DNA from: Microvelia longipes
Taxonomy: Eukaryota; Arthropoda; Insecta; Hemiptera; Veliidae
DNA: 64,000 nucleotides
Direction: 5' to 3'
Assembly (NCBI GenBank): GCA_018340805.1
Contig: JACMZG010000008.1
Span: 22,217,144-22,281,143, forward strand
Shown: piece after piece, positions 1-13,135 of the stretch
Numbering within the stretch: position 1 is the first letter of the stretch
How the letters are laid out: the number at the start of each line of letters is the position of its first letter
The notes under the pieces: generated by a model
Seen by the model: the letters and a program-made list of their open reading frames with translations, nothing else
What the model was told of the DNA's origin: nothing
The model's database searches: none
Made by a program: the position numbers and the translations under genes

Positions 1-3000
1 CAGGAGTTTACATCACAAAGCAGAGGGCTTGAAAAATGTAGCCCACTCTAACTCTATGAGTGTAAAATAAGAATTTAAGATGCTTTACTTATTAAACAAT
101 TGGCTTGTACAAAAGCTAGGAAAGTAATAAGTTACTTATTGGATAACTTAAATTTTTCTACTTGAATGTTGTTTCTTTTAATATTCTAATCTGTTTAGTA
201 ATCTTTATCCTTTAATAAAGTTATAACAAATTTTGGTTTCTAATGAAATTTTAGATATCTAAGGTCTGTTTTCCAAAACTTGTTTTACCTGAAATAACTT
301 TATTATAAACTTATTATAGACAAGTAACAGTTACTAGCCTCCGGGGATTTTAATAATTTTAAGGTGTTGCTTAAAATTTAAAGTACTATTGGATTACAGG
401 ATTATCCTTCAGGGTGAGTTAAAAGTGATCAAAAACAAACAGATTTTCAGAAGGCACCAAAGTAAAAGCTGTAGAAAGGGATTTCCTTTAGTCTGCTTAG
501 TTTTCATCTTTTTGTACATTAGTTTTACAACTAAATTAGCCCTTTAAGTAAAGGGTTGGTGCGAACTACAGAGCATAAAGACTTTTTGGAGGTATCAAGT
601 TGCCACGTAGAAATGTTTAGTTAAAGAATTTCCAAGAACACCGAGTATAGAAATGATTTATTTCTTTAATCCGAACCTCCTATTTCTCGAACTTGAACTA
701 CTAACACTTTGTCACGTCCCTATACAATTCTTTATGAGAATATTAATGGAAATTTTTGGTAATAATTAAGGAACATTTTTTCTCTTATTAAAGTTTTTTT
801 TGGAAACTATTCTTTTTTACTTTTCCTCATTTATACTGTAGGTATGTAAGAAAAGTGTGGTGAATTTCAGTTTCAGTGTTATTAGGGCCTTTTCAATTAT
901 TGAAAAGTTATCAAAATTAAAATTTGTTTTCAAAGTATTTTTTATTATGTTTTAACATATTTAACCTTGTTTTTAAGGTTGTTAACCTAAGAAACAATAT
1001 ATTATCAATTAAATACATTATTAAGTTCTAAGGTGGCTGACCAAGAAGAGTGTCTACACTTCTTGTTCATTACATCTTCTTGCTTGACTTAACAAGCTCA
1101 GTATGAGTAGGTTCGGGTTTACAACGTTTCTCCTCTTCAGGGAGCATTAATTGTAAAGTGACAGAGTTTCTAGTCTTCACACTGTGGAGAGTGATAGGGA
1201 GATGTATGCATGTTTTTGAATCAAGCGTATTCCTCGTATTCTCATATATTACTGATTGTACATCATTTGTACTTAACGTGTTCATTTCATCAATGTAAGT
1301 GTGTCCGAATGGAGTTACCAAAGGTGTTAATGGCGAAAAATTACATTGCAAAAATCCAAACGAAAAAATTAGAAAACGCTCTCTTGTTAAAATGTTTGTA
1401 GATAACTAAAATCTTAAACTGAAAAAGTAAATTTTTTATAAAATGGCAAAAATAGAAACTAGTGTCTAATTTCCAATATTCATCAAATGTTTAAACAATT
1501 GAAGTTCAAAATATACTTATGTCCCTCCTGCTCTTTTAATATTGGTCGCATATTTTTAGATAATAGATAAATATTTACAGTAATAAAATGTAATTTATTT
1601 TTTGTGATTATTGAATGTATAAACATTTTATTTTGTCGTTGTCGTCGATAAAGCATTATATACCAAAGCGAGGGTTGCGAGGTTCCAATATGCTTACTGC
1701 CGATTATTTTACTAGTCATATTTTACGCAATATAAGTTTATAACACCAAATTAATTCTGGTGCTGAGATTCGGAAGGCGGGAGAATTTCCTTTTAAACTG
1801 CGCAACTAATTGTTTTAACATTACTAAATGTTTTAAACTGTTAGTTTCTGATAAGAGTCAAGTAGACTCCCAAAGGGACCAAATTTGTTATTCATTAGGC
1901 GCTACAGCCTGATGTGAGAGAACAATTGACAGCAGTGAAGCAGCAGAGGCGAAAAGTGCCAAATGCCTCTTATTTATTTTGCTCTTGTCTTAAGCGTAGG
2001 CTACGTAAAGTAAAATGCGTAGATCGATTGTGTTGTCAGGGTTTTACTTTCTAAGGAATTTTGAGGTTTTTCTTGCAATTCTTAGCTGTTAAAAGAAAAG
2101 AGGTACATTTTCAGCGGAAAAATGTTATACCATTCCTAGGGCACGTTCGACCGAAAATGTAGGCCGGAAGAGTGAGATCGAGTGGAAACGAAAGGAATTC
2201 ACGACCTAATAAATAAGTCCCTGTCGTTGACTTCACTCTTGACGTTTCCCTTTGTTTTCTTTTTAAATTAAATTCAATTTAATATATAATTTGAGAAATA
2301 TAGGACTCCTGATCCTTTTAAATTATTTTAGCTTGATTTGATTTTTACTTCTCCTTATCAATACCGTTGGTATAAAATAGGTTATCGTGGTCTCAATCAG
2401 TGGTGCTCAACGTTGGCGATTTAGAATTTTAAGGGGCGATGAGACGAGAGGCGTTGAATGAGTGATAAGTAGTTAAAGAGCGATATGGAAGGCTAGGAGT
2501 AAAAAAAAAATTTAGTATTTAAATTATTTCACATTAGATCATAATGTCACTATAATCTACAAAATAGCACCCCTATTTAAAAGTTATTTTTGTATATTGC
2601 TCGCTCAAAATAATGAATATTGCATGACCTTATTGTAGCAATGTACCCTTAAAATGTCTTTTAGTACTTCGCATGCGAAACAACATATCTTGCTAGAGAC
2701 ATATTTCAGTTTATTTATTTAAAGATTACCTGATTACTCCAAGTTTGAAATGAGTTCCAACAATAAACTAGGAACATTTTAATTAATGAATTTAATGATT
2801 TAACATGTTCCTCGCATTACAAGTAAATAGGTTTTTAAACTAAAGACAAACAGAGGCTTAAGGAAGAGCGCAATCAAGCTTGCCCAAAGCAGTGCTTTGG
2901 CCTCAAAAAAACAAAAAACGGAAAATTGTCTTTCCGGCTCGCTTTGCAAGCATTCTGGGTTTATCATTGCTTATCACAATCATTTAAATACACATCCTTA

Positions 3001-3249
3001 TAAATTCAATTTGGTGTCAAAAGAAATGCTCTTATAGATTCCACAGGTTTCATACAAAATATATTATTCATTCAAAATCGACATGGCATAGCATCATTAT
3101 TCCACTGTCATTTATAGCTCAGTTTATATCAATTTTAAATTTGATACTAAGTGCATTTTCTTTAAAAATCTTGAAAAAAATTGTATAAGAAGTTGTTATG
3201 CTACTGTTTAGACCTCATAAAACAAATCTATAACTTAGGCAAAAAAATA
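1..3249. other. Non-coding stretch, mostly unrecognised
   Basis: Apart from a 5Sr head relic at 814-890 and fold-back end relics, no gene, RNA or clear repeat is visible. The two 78-93 residue minus-strand frames lack any domain signal. Confidence 0.6.
814..890 (+). mobile_element. 5Sr head relic
   Basis: TACTTTTCCTCATTTATACTG followed by TAGGTATGTAAGAAAAGTGT is the first 60 bp or so of the 5Sr family; the rest is unrecognisable. Confidence 0.5.
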
Positions 3250-3340
3250 GATTATTGAGCGAGAAAGCACCCGTTTCAAAGAAAATTTTCCCGGAAAAAT
3301 AATCCTCCGGCTCCGCACCAGAATTATTTTGTAGCTTATA
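3250..3340 (+). mobile_element. End relic of a fold-back element
   Basis: GAAAGCACCCGTTTCAAAG, TTTTCCCGG and CTCCGCACCAGAATTATTTTG resemble the right terminus of the family. A matching left-end relic (ATTCTGGTGCTGAGATTCGG, GAGAATTTCC) is at 1752-1800. Confidence 0.35.
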
Positions 3341-3892
3341 TAAGCTACATAAATTATATATAACTTTTGGCCCGCTATTTGAGCTATTTCATTAACTACA
3401 ATTTGCACCTATGTGCAACTGATTGTGTTTCATTTCTGTTTTATATTATTATATTTTCATAAATTCATTTACTTGAACGTGTATTGCTAAGTGCTGTTAC
3501 CATTAAAGTAATGTATGCAGTTGTTAAATGTGGTTTTTTACATATGAAGTAAATATTTTATTTTATATTCTATTTAAAATAGAGCATATAATTGCTAAGT
3601 GTCTGGGAACATTAGGGATATTTATTTTATTGCTGTAGTTGTGCTAAATAGCCGCTTTTCCTTGGCTTACGAGTCCTCTGTTCTAGAACTTACTGCATTT
3701 GGTTTCTAGACTGGAGACCATGTCGTTTAAAGTTACGACCTCTTTAAAGTCTTCACAAATTTATTTAGAACACCTCTAGATAGACAAAACAAACAATTAA
3801 GCCTTGTTAAGTAGAAGTATTTAGTAGTTAAGTTCTAGGTGATTTTGTATATTTTTAGTGGTGTAATTTTAATTCGTTTTTTTCTTTTATTT

Positions 3893-5209
3893 AAAATTCT
3901 GGGCGCGGTGGTCCGCATGTCGGCGAATTTCCCTTTGGATGCGTGTTTCCGTGTCTTTTACATTATATAAGTTACAACTACTAAATAAATAATTCCGCCG
4001 CGGTGGTCCGCTGTCGGGCGAATTCATTTAGAATGGCGTGTTTCCGTGCTAAACCCATATCTTGTTTATGCAAAGAACGCATGCCCAGTTGCGTGGTTCC
4101 GGTTCATGCTGTCAAGCATCGCTCGTAAACTCATTTGTCTGTTTTTCTAAGGAAATGCGCATAACATTATCTAGTTGGTTGTACAAACTATTATGCCTCT
4201 ACAAATTAGAAGTACGCACTATTATTTGCACTAGTTTAAAGCTTGTTATATCTTTTAAGCTTTAGTCATTTTCTTTAAATGGTTTTAGCGCATTTCCTTT
4301 GGAAAATACGAACAATGAGTTACGAAGCAGTTGCCTTGAAAGCATGAAAACGGGGCAATGGGCATGTTCTTGCATAAACAAGATATGGGTTGTTTTAGCA
4401 CGAAAACACGCATTCTAAATGAAATTCGCCCCGACCAGCGGAACCACCGCGGCGGATTATGTATTTAGTAGTTGTAAAACTATATAATGTAAAAGGCGGA
4501 AACACGGCATCCAAAGGAAATTCGCCGTCATGCGGACCACCGCGCCAGAATTATTTTTTAGTTGTAAACGATATTAGGTAAAAAACGATAAAAATTTATT
4601 TGCCCTACTAGGATTTGAAACCAGGTACTCTGGGTTTGAGAGCTCGCATCCAAAGGAAATTCGCCCGACATGCGGACCACCGGCCAGAATTATTTTCTAG
4701 TTGTAACTTATTTAGTAAAAAAACGATAAACAATTATCGACCCTTCCAGGATGTGAACCCAGGTACCCTGAGTTTGAGTGGTCGTATGACTCCGGACCAC
4801 TGCATTCCTCAGAGCCCAAAAACATTGAAAACGACCTACTTCGCAATTTAATTTTCAACGAACCGTAATGTTGGTTTTCTATAATTTTGTGGTTTTTTTC
4901 GATTTTTAGGTCACTTGAGGTGGTCGTATCGACTTCGGACCGGTTCATTCGATTCAGCGTTCTCAAAAAACATAAATTACCTTTTCGGGCAAAAAATATT
5001 AACCTGGCTGATTTTTGAAAATTTCGCTGACTCAGCAAACCGGGTTATGACGTCACAAACCTGGTTTTCATAGGGTTCGTGTCCTCCCGAAGGTTGATTT
5101 TTGTACCAAGTTTTGGTTAAAAAATATTAATCCGTTCGAAAGATAGAGTGTACAAAGTGTCTAGAAAATACATAATAGAATATATTATATATTATATATA
5201 TATATATAC

Positions 5210-5267
<58 letters not shown>

Positions 5268-5412
5268 TATATAATATATATAAAAGTCTCGCGAAATTTT
5301 TTTTCGTCATTAAAGGGACCTCTGAAACGATTTGTTCGTGGTCCGAGGTTCGAATCCGCCATGACGCCTATCCCATTAGCGAATTTTTTCCCAAAGGAAA
5401 TTCGCTAAAATG
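3893..5412 (-). mobile_element. Composite repeat copy 1 (inverted)
   Basis: Read on the minus strand: head with GAAATTCGCT palindrome and GGTTCGAATCC B-box-like sequence (5283-5412), (AT)n (5184-5282), module with CRE TGACGTCA (5048-5055) and GCTGACTCAGCA (5026-5037), shortened tandem units (about 4790-4960), tRNA-like units (4565-4790), and fold-back module (3893-4560). The order matches copies at 39.1 and 62.9 kb. There are many small indels. Open frames in this stretch are not genes. Confidence 0.8.
5184..5282. repeat. (AT)n microsatellite inside composite copy 1
   Basis: About 100 bp of AT with slips (TATTATA). It occupies the same internal position as the tracts in the other composite copies. 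Confidence 0.9.
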
Positions 5413-5518
5413 TTGCACAAATATCAAGATTACGTACACCTAGGATACTTTGTTTATAAAATTTTATCACGCTATTAACCTTTTTAATTTAAGTTTAATT
5501 ATGTTTTCACTTAAAATA

Positions 5519-5702
5519 ATCAAGCGCGGAGGTCCGGAAGCCTGGCGAAATTCTTTTAAATGCGTGTTTCTTTGCTATACAATTACTCCCCTTAAATTTG
5601 TTTCAAAATTAATTTTTGAAAGAGCCGTAAGGCATTACTACTTCTTTCTCAGTAGTTTCTAATCTTCTTTAAAGGAAATTCGCGGGAAAAGTGCGAGAAT
5701 TA
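5519..5702. mobile_element. Short deleted fold-back element
   Basis: The left arm CAAGCGCGGAGGTCCGGAAG and GCGTGTTTCTTTGC is followed after a unique centre by AAAGGAAATTCGCGGGAAAAG and CGAGAATTATT. Most of the inner arms are lost. Confidence 0.5.
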
Positions 5703-5761
5703 TTTGCTGATACTACTTAACGCCTCTTGGCATTATATAAATAAACCGAACTAAATTTAAA

Positions 5762-6190
5762 TGAAAAATCGGCTACTGGGTACCTCGGAACTTTTCTTCA
5801 CTCATTGGGTTGCTGCTCTTATCCTCCTACATCGGACTCGCATCGCTCGTCCTCGGAATATACAAATTGTTAAATTTATACTTCAATACGTCTTCGGACT
5901 CGCATTGCTCGTCCCAGGCAGTAAATTTATCCGTCTCACTTCCAGCGGTCACCCATCATAGCATTGACCACGCTAGATGCAGTTTAACTATTAATGATCC
6001 AACAAAAATAATAGATATATTTGTCGCATTGAAACAAAACTTGGTGTTACTATTTATTCATAAAAGTATACACTTGTACCGTTTCAACATAATTGGATTT
6101 GTCCGATTTTTTACAATTTTTGAGATACTTACAACTTCATTTAATAAAATGAAGTTGCTGATAATAAGATAAAACTTGGCACTATTTAGT
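5762..6190 (-). mobile_element. 5Sr copy, minus strand
   Basis: From the left come the TACCTCGG end, the tail motifs (GACTCGCATCGCTCGTCCTC twice), the 5S-like block (5942-6006: AGCGGTCACCCATC, TTGACCACGC, TTAATGATCC) and part of the middle. The head is missing and an (AT)n tract follows. Open frames here are translations of this repeat. Confidence 0.7.
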
Positions 6191-6235
6191 AAAACCAACA
6201 CTAGAATTTAAAACAATTAATATATTGTCAACAGC

Positions 6236-6566
<331 letters not shown>

Positions 6567-6570
6567 AGCA

Positions 6571-7749
6571 CAGGGTGTTTCATATTAGTGTCCACCAGAA
6601 AAGGAGGTGATAGTACTCCTCAAAAGGAACAAAAAATGTCCATAAATATAAACCCGATCTCCAACCGTTTTCCACAAGGTCAAATTTAATATTTCAAAAA
6701 AATATTTGACCTCACATCATAAATTGTTAATAGGGATTTAACTATTCAAGCTAGAAAGGCGAAATCAGTATCATTAGAAAGCTGAGTAAATTTCCTAAAG
6801 GACAAACTACTAACTATGTCAAATATTTTGGAACTACTGCCCAAACTTTTGCATGAAACATGATTTTTTTTTAAAAATGAATTTTATGGAATTTTTGTAG
6901 TAGGGCATTAGAGGAAGTAAGAGATGAGCAAAAGTTCAGCCAAGAACGGAAAAAACTTCTCTTATGATTGCCCTTTAAGAAAAATTAAATAATTTTATAC
7001 ATTCAATAGTCAAATTTTAAGCCATTCTTCCTAAAAGTTGCAAAAACTGATATTTTTTTTGCCATTTTTGCATATGTCTACAATGTTTTACATGGTACAT
7101 AAATAATTAAAAATCTCAAAAGCAAGGGAAAAGAGTGGTTTTAGAGAAAAATGTGTAAGAATAAAATAGGTTTTTTTTTCTAGAGTCTAAAAATCGTATT
7201 TAAATTATTTCGAAAATAAAATATTTATTAAAATAACAGATTATTTTCACTTTTATACGACAAAAATGATCAGTTTTTGCAACTTCTAGCAACAATAGCT
7301 TACATTTTTGACTATTGAATGTATAAATATTTACATTTTCTTAAAGGTCAGTCATAAGAGAAGTTTTTTCCGTCTTGGCTGAACTTTTGCTCATCTCTTA
7401 TTCCTCTAATGCCCTACGACAAAAATTCCATAAAATTCATTTTTTTTAAAATCATGTTTTCATGCAGAAGTTTGGGCAGTAGTTCCAAAATATTTGACAT
7501 AGTTAGTAGTTGTCCTTTAGGAAATTTACTCAGCTTTCTAATGATACTGATTTCGCCTTTCTAGCTTGAATAGTTAAATCCCTATTAACAATTTTATGAT
7601 GTGAGGTCAAATATTTTTTTGAAATAATTAAATTTGACCTTGTGGGAAAACGGTTGGAGATCGGGGTTTATATTATGGGACATTTTTTGTTCCTTTTGAG
7701 GAGTACTATCACCTCCTTTTCTGGTGGACACTTTATATGAAACACCCTG
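6571..7749. mobile_element. Fold-back DNA element of 1.18 kb (Tc1/mariner-like termini)
   Basis: The ends are CAGGGTGTTTCATATTAGTG and its near-perfect complement (…ACACCCTG). Pairing continues inward with few mismatches for about 485 bp on each side (6571-7055 with 7264-7749), around a unique centre of about 200 bp. A TA follows the right end and CA precedes the left end, so a TA duplication is plausible but not intact. There is no ORF; it is a non-autonomous element. The CAGGGTG-type end and TA target suggest the Tc1/mariner group by inference. Arms this long would extrude as a hairpin and could yield double-stranded RNA. Confidence 0.85.
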
Positions 7750-7844
7750 TATATGTATAGCAAATGAGTTTGTCTGTGTGTTTTGCTTTATAAGTCGAGC
7801 AAATATTTAAATAACTCATTACTATTTTTTTGGTACTTTTGAAG

Positions 7845-8036
7845 GATTGCGCATATTTATAAAGTACGAGTATTGTATAACTAAAATTAGCAGTGCATAC
7901 TATTATTTGTGCTATTTAGCTCTAATAATGATTATCTTTAAAGGTTTAAACCGAAAACTTAAGTAAGAAATGGATTGTTAAGCAAGGAATAACGCATTCC
8001 AAGGAAATTCTACTGGCATGTTTACAACAGCGTCAG
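7845..8036 (+). mobile_element. Relic of the right half of a fold-back element
   Basis: ACTATTATTTGTGC, ATCTTTAAAGGTTTAAACCG, TAAGTAAGAAATGGATTGTTA and ACGCATTCCAAGGAAATTC follow the right-arm order with many changes. It lies about 95 bp from the end of the 6.57 kb fold-back DNA element. Confidence 0.45.
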
Positions 8037-9099
8037 GTTTTTGTATAAAATATATAAAAATATTGTATTAAGAAAAACTATATATTTTGAAGAAATGTGT
8101 TGATACAATGCATTACTTGTATTTATATTTATTTGTTAAAAATGGGAATAATAGTATTAAAGAATAATTGACTATAAATATGTATAGTATAAAGAACCCT
8201 AACTATTCTTAGATAAATAAAACAATAAAGTCTCTTACAGATTTTAAAAAAATCTTTATATGAAATTTAGGATGAGAAAAAAGCTCAAATATGTTAGAAA
8301 TGTTTATTGTGGTTTAGGTTTTCCCAGGAGTGCACTGCGAGAAGGGTCTGACAACCCTAATAAACTGGACATCACGCCACTTGTCATTTCTTCCTATTCT
8401 TCCTCCCCATAAACTTGCATTATATTCTTTGTTAAAAAAGCAAAACTTTTATTGCCTCTCAGAAATGCTGTAACATATAATGCAAAAGAAATAAATTTTT
8501 AAAGTCAGCAATTGTAAGAGATAGTGTTTGAAAGATTTTCTTTATTTTAACTTTTATTATTTTAGCGATAAAATTTATCTCCTTTTATTTACTGTTGTAA
8601 TTTATTTTCAATTCAAAGTTGTTTAAGTACTTTGCACATTTTTACATTTTCTTATAAATTTAAATTTATTTATTTTTAATCTTATTTAAGTAATTAAAAG
8701 TTTAACTAATTGATTTTCAGTATTTATAACAAATATTTATAACATTCTCCCCTTTTTAGTTCTAACAAAATGAATGCATTATATGATAGTGGAACTGTTT
8801 ATAGTTGGCATGGTTCTCTCTTGCCACTGGGGTCAGATGCATTGTTAGATATTGCTTGCTATTAAAAAAAAATGATAGCACGTGTAATAGAAAACTGTAG
8901 CTCTCTTCGCTTGTGGTTCTCGATAGTATATTTATATAGTATAATTTAAGAATAGTTTGCACCACTAAGCTTTTGTATTTTTTTCCTTTTGTAATATGAC
9001 GCATTCAGCAAATTCAATAAAGATTTGTTTATTTATTTATATGGTTATAATAAATATAAACTACAGAGCTTGCTTATGTAAGTTATAAAATTTAGGAAA
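8037..9099. other. No recognised feature
   Basis: AT-rich sequence without convincing coding or repeat signals. Confidence 0.6.
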
Positions 9100-10000
9100 T
9101 AGCTGCTCGCTTCGCACGCTAGATTGATGTTGTTATTTATAAAATTTAATCAAAGGGGCTCACTTCACTCACTAGACTGCGTTTATTAACAGTGAAATAA
9201 AAAAATAAAAGCTCACTTTGCTCAATTGCTTGCTTGATTGATGACGAATAAAAGAGGCTCGCTTCACTCGCTAGACTGGTAGAGTTGATATTCAAATAAA
9301 AATTATCGGGTAAAGGGTACCTCGAAACTTTTTCTCGCCGTATCGAATTCGCTACGAGCACTACTTTAGATTCGATTCGCTTGCGATCATCAGAATATAA
9401 AAAATATATACTATTATGTCTTTAGACTCGCTTCACTCGTCTTCAGATATTAAATACATTCGTTTTATTCCCAGCAGTCACCCATCCATCCTCTGACCTA
9501 ACTTAACGCTGCTTAACTTTAATCATTTAACAAATATTGTAGATATAATTTAGACGATACTTAGTATACTTATTTATCATGGAAGAGATATACTTCTATC
9601 AAATTTTAACACAATGCAATCATATTTTTTATTTCTACAATTCTTTAAAAACTTATAAAATTCATTCGATAAAAAAGAACTACTAACGAGATGAACTGAT
9701 AATAAGTAAAACTTGACTTATTTGATTGTTTAATATATTACTTACTAAATGCGTACTCAAGTTCAAATCGTTCGAAATATTTTTTAGTCCATGTTGCCGG
9801 CTAATAATGAATAAATATAGTCTGGATAGAACAAGACGTAAAATGCCAAGTTTCAACTTCCTAGTATAAATATACTGGGAGCTAAGATGATAACAGACAC
9901 ACTCGCTCAACACACACACACATATACATACACAGAAAACTTGGTAAAACCCACTCATGAGGTATTATAATCACCTGAAACACAAAACGGACTAAAAGTC
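9100..10000 (-). mobile_element. 5Sr copy with extended tail, minus strand
   Basis: The tail is enlarged: four or more GCTCGCTTCACTCGCTAGACT-type units lie between 9100 and 9300. The GGGTACCTCG end and the 5S block follow (9470-9534, CAGCAGTCACCCATCCATCC), then the middle, to about 9990. It is strongly diverged and has a CACACACA tract at 9910-9930. Confidence 0.65.
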
Positions 10001-10120
10001 AGTTTGGTTACTAAATAAATAATAAATATATTGGTTTCAAAAAATTAGTGTAGACACAATTAGTGTAGACACAATTATTATTAGTAATAATTGACCAAGC
10101 AAGTGTATACTTCAAAAATT

Positions 10121-10532
10121 CTGGTGTGGAGATCCGCAAGTCAGGCGAATTTTCTTTGTATTGCGGGTTTTCTTGCTGATCCGTCACATTTTCGCTTAAG
10201 TTTTCAATAAATATTTAATAACCTGAGCATAGCGTCAGAACTTGTTATTTAATTTTTCAAAGAAAATGCGCTTATTTATTGACTATCAAATATTTACGGT
10301 ACGGTACGCTGTATGGCACAGCATTATTTGGACTAATTTCAAGCTCAGTTTGTACCCATTTTTAGCGCATTTTCTTCGGTAAATTCGAAAAAATAAATAA
10401 AATTACAAGATATGACGCTACTGCTCAAGTTATTAAATATTCATCGAAAACTTGAGCAAAATTTGGATTGATAAGCAAGAGCGCGTATTTCAAAAAAAAT
10501 CTCGGCTTGCAGATCTCCGTGCGATAATCATT
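10121..10532. mobile_element. Solo fold-back element, diverged
   Basis: The left arm ATTCTGGTGTGGAGATCCGC, GGCGAATTTTCTTTG is mirrored by CTCGGCTTGCAGATCTCCGTG at the right; the middle also pairs (GACGCT, CTTGAGCA). It is related to the fold-back module but much older. Confidence 0.65.
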
Positions 10533-10595
10533 TTGAATTTATGCTCTAAAACATTAAACATAATAGACATAAAATAATAATACACTTAATTAATA

Positions 10596-10680
10596 GATAA
10601 TCAAAAATTAGCACCGGATTCGAGCCTGGGAATCCCAGCTATGATTAGTCTTATCGCCTCCGGTTTTAATTAAATTTTTA
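10596..10680 (-). ncRNA. Possible tRNA-Ser/Leu-derived relic
   Basis: On the minus strand GGAGGCGATAAGACTAATCA, TAGCTGGGATTCCCAGG and CTCGAATCCGGTGC follow the anticodon-arm, variable-arm and B-box order of class II tRNAs. The acceptor stem and a clean A box are absent. Confidence 0.4.
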
Positions 10681-11458
10681 CTTTCTAGACTTGTTAACTT
10701 ATTCTATATAATTCATATATGGAACGTAATAGTCTATTGAGAATTTATATTTTTAGTATTTTTGCATTATCATTTGTACCAATTGTATCATTCTATTCGT
10801 TTCTATTATTTATCTTATAGTAGATATTTCCATCAAGTTCCCTTCTCCATTAATAACTCTAATAACATCGCAGAGTTATTGAAAACTTGAAACCTAAAAT
10901 AGGAAATGAAAATTTCAAATATTTATTGCCTTAGAAACTTGTGAATGAGGTAAAAGATTTCTAAAACTTGCATGAGGAAGCAACAAGAATAGTTTGAGGG
11001 AGTTGAATGTGTAGTTGTGTTTGAGTGGACAGTTTGATAGATGTTTAGACACTAAGTTTTCGTCTCATCATCACAAACTATATTACTCTACAGAGAATTT
11101 CCCTTTGACTCTAAACTCCACTAACCATTCATCACATAAATCATTATAAAATCAGTTGAAGGGTCCTCTTTGAGATATATCTCTAGAGAGGTTTTAAGCC
11201 CTAATATATTCTCTGTCCTTCTTTATCTCTAACAAATCCAATAAATACAAAGCTCCATCTCCCCAAATTTGTTTCTCATTCAAATTTTGCTTATTAGAGA
11301 TTATTAACGATTTTTGTATGTTTAAATTTGTTCAAATATATCCTGATTAAAAATTTCTCAACTAAATTTAGTGTTCTCACGTTTAAAATTAAACAATAAA
11401 AATAAATTTATTCATTTCGAAATAAGTGATTAATGTCAAGCAAGTGGATTCCATGATT

Positions 11459-11933
11459 TAAATTATGGCGCGGTGATCCTCATGTCGGGCGAATTTCCTT
11501 TGGAATTCGTGTTTCTGTGCTTAAAAAATCATTTCTTGCTTTAGGTTTCAGTTTATGTTTTATACCTTGAACAGTTATCAATTATCAAGCACTACTCGTA
11601 AACTTGATTTTTCTGTAATTGTCATGGGAAATGCGCTAAAACCTTTAAAGAAACTAACCAAGAAACCAACTGAGCATTAAACCAATGCTAATGATTGTGT
11701 GCAATGCCAATTTTAGTAGCATAGTTTTGTATAGCTAAAAGGATAATTGTGCGCATTTCCTTTGAAAAATACAGAAAAAATTATTGACGAGTAGTGCTTG
11801 ATAATAGAGTAACTGCTCAAGTTATAAAGTATAAACCGGAACCTTAAGCAAGAAGTGGATTATTACGCACGGAAACTTGCATTTCAAAGAAAATTTGCCC
11901 AACATGCGGACCTCTGCATCAGAAATTTTTGAA
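11459..11933. mobile_element. Solo fold-back element
   Basis: The ends AATTATGGCGCGGTGATCC and GCGGACCTCTGCATCAGAAAT are imperfect complements. Inner arms TTGCTTTAGGTTTCAG and CAAGCACTACTCGTAAAC pair with the right half. The centre is CCTTTAAAGAAACTAACC. Confidence 0.7.
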
Positions 11934-12879
11934 AGTGAAACTATTTCTTACTGATCTAATCAGAGAAGATCGAGACTTAAAACTGATCAAGACATTTTAA
12001 TACTCCTTTTTCCCAATTAATGAAAGAATTATTTAGAAAAATTAGAGATGAGCTGAACTTTTTTTTATAAAGAGCACTCCTACAGGGGTTTCCTCAAAAC
12101 AATCCTCGCCCTTTCCCCTAAAACTTTTTTTAGGGGGCCCCAAAATGCTCCCCGATTTTTTAGTTATTAACTATTGTAAAAACAATATTTTCTCAGAAAA
12201 CTTTGTAAATATACTATTTATAGGTGATAAAAGCTGCATTCAACGTAACCAATTTGAAGAAAATAGGTCAAGAACAGAAATCAAAAATTTACCTAGCATT
12301 AATGCAAAATTTATGCAAATTTTACCTTGCACTCATACCAACGGTATAAATGAGGAAGAGTAATAATCACAATAAAAAGAGAGATGCATTTACCCACAAA
12401 GACAGGAGGAGTCCGTTATGAGGTTTAGGATCTACCTAATATCATCTAAAACTCCCTCTGCAAAACTCCTAGATACTAGCCTGGAACTGTTCAAGCTTCA
12501 CATCACTTCAGTCTAGGTCCTATTCTAAGCCACTTAGGTCCCCCTTCTTACCCAAAAAAATCTACATAATCTTTTCAAGTGCTGTGCCACTTTTTAATAG
12601 TACTTTTTAATGGCAAAAGTATACAAAACTAATTATTTGTCATCTTGTGCTATATTATACTAACTAGTCTGGGGATAATTTTTGTCTTTTTTTGTGTAAA
12701 TTTTTTTATTTTTTTTATTTGTTGTTTCTTTGGTTGGCCTATATTATTTTATTTGTTTGCAGATTTTTCGATAGATAACTCTTTGATGGTATTTTAAATT
12801 GATTGATATTTTGAGAGGTTTGGCATTAGTTAGGTTGGAATTGAAGTTTGAGTTGAAATTTTTCTCATGTGAAACATGA

Positions 12880-13135
12880 AATGTTTCTCATATACCGTAG
12901 GGACATTTTAAAAGTCCAAAGACTTAATAATTAAAATCTTGGAAAAGTATTGTATTTGCTCTTAAAATCCAAAACTATGATTTTACCGTAAAATACCATG
13001 ATTTAGGTATTTTTAAGACCTCCTGAATACTTTTTACGTGTTGTCAGTCTGTATAGATGTATGTGTGTTTGTGTGTGAGAACGTGTATCCGCTATTATGG
13101 TAGCTCCCCGTACATGCTTAGGAGTTAATAATTTA
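12880..13135 (+). mobile_element. 5Sr head fragment
   Basis: TCATATACCGTAGGGAC, later TTTTTAAGACCTCCTGAATAC, GTTGTCAGTCTGTATAG and GGTAGCTCCCCGTACATG follow the order of the 5Sr first third. The 5S block is absent. Confidence 0.55.

Noticed and set aside
4712..5038. 108-residue minus-strand frame
   Set aside because: It overlaps the tandem units of the composite repeat; equivalent frames in the other copies are not conserved.
5810..6172. 120-residue frame as a host gene
   Set aside because: It is the translation of another 5Sr copy with the same motifs as at 23.5 kb.
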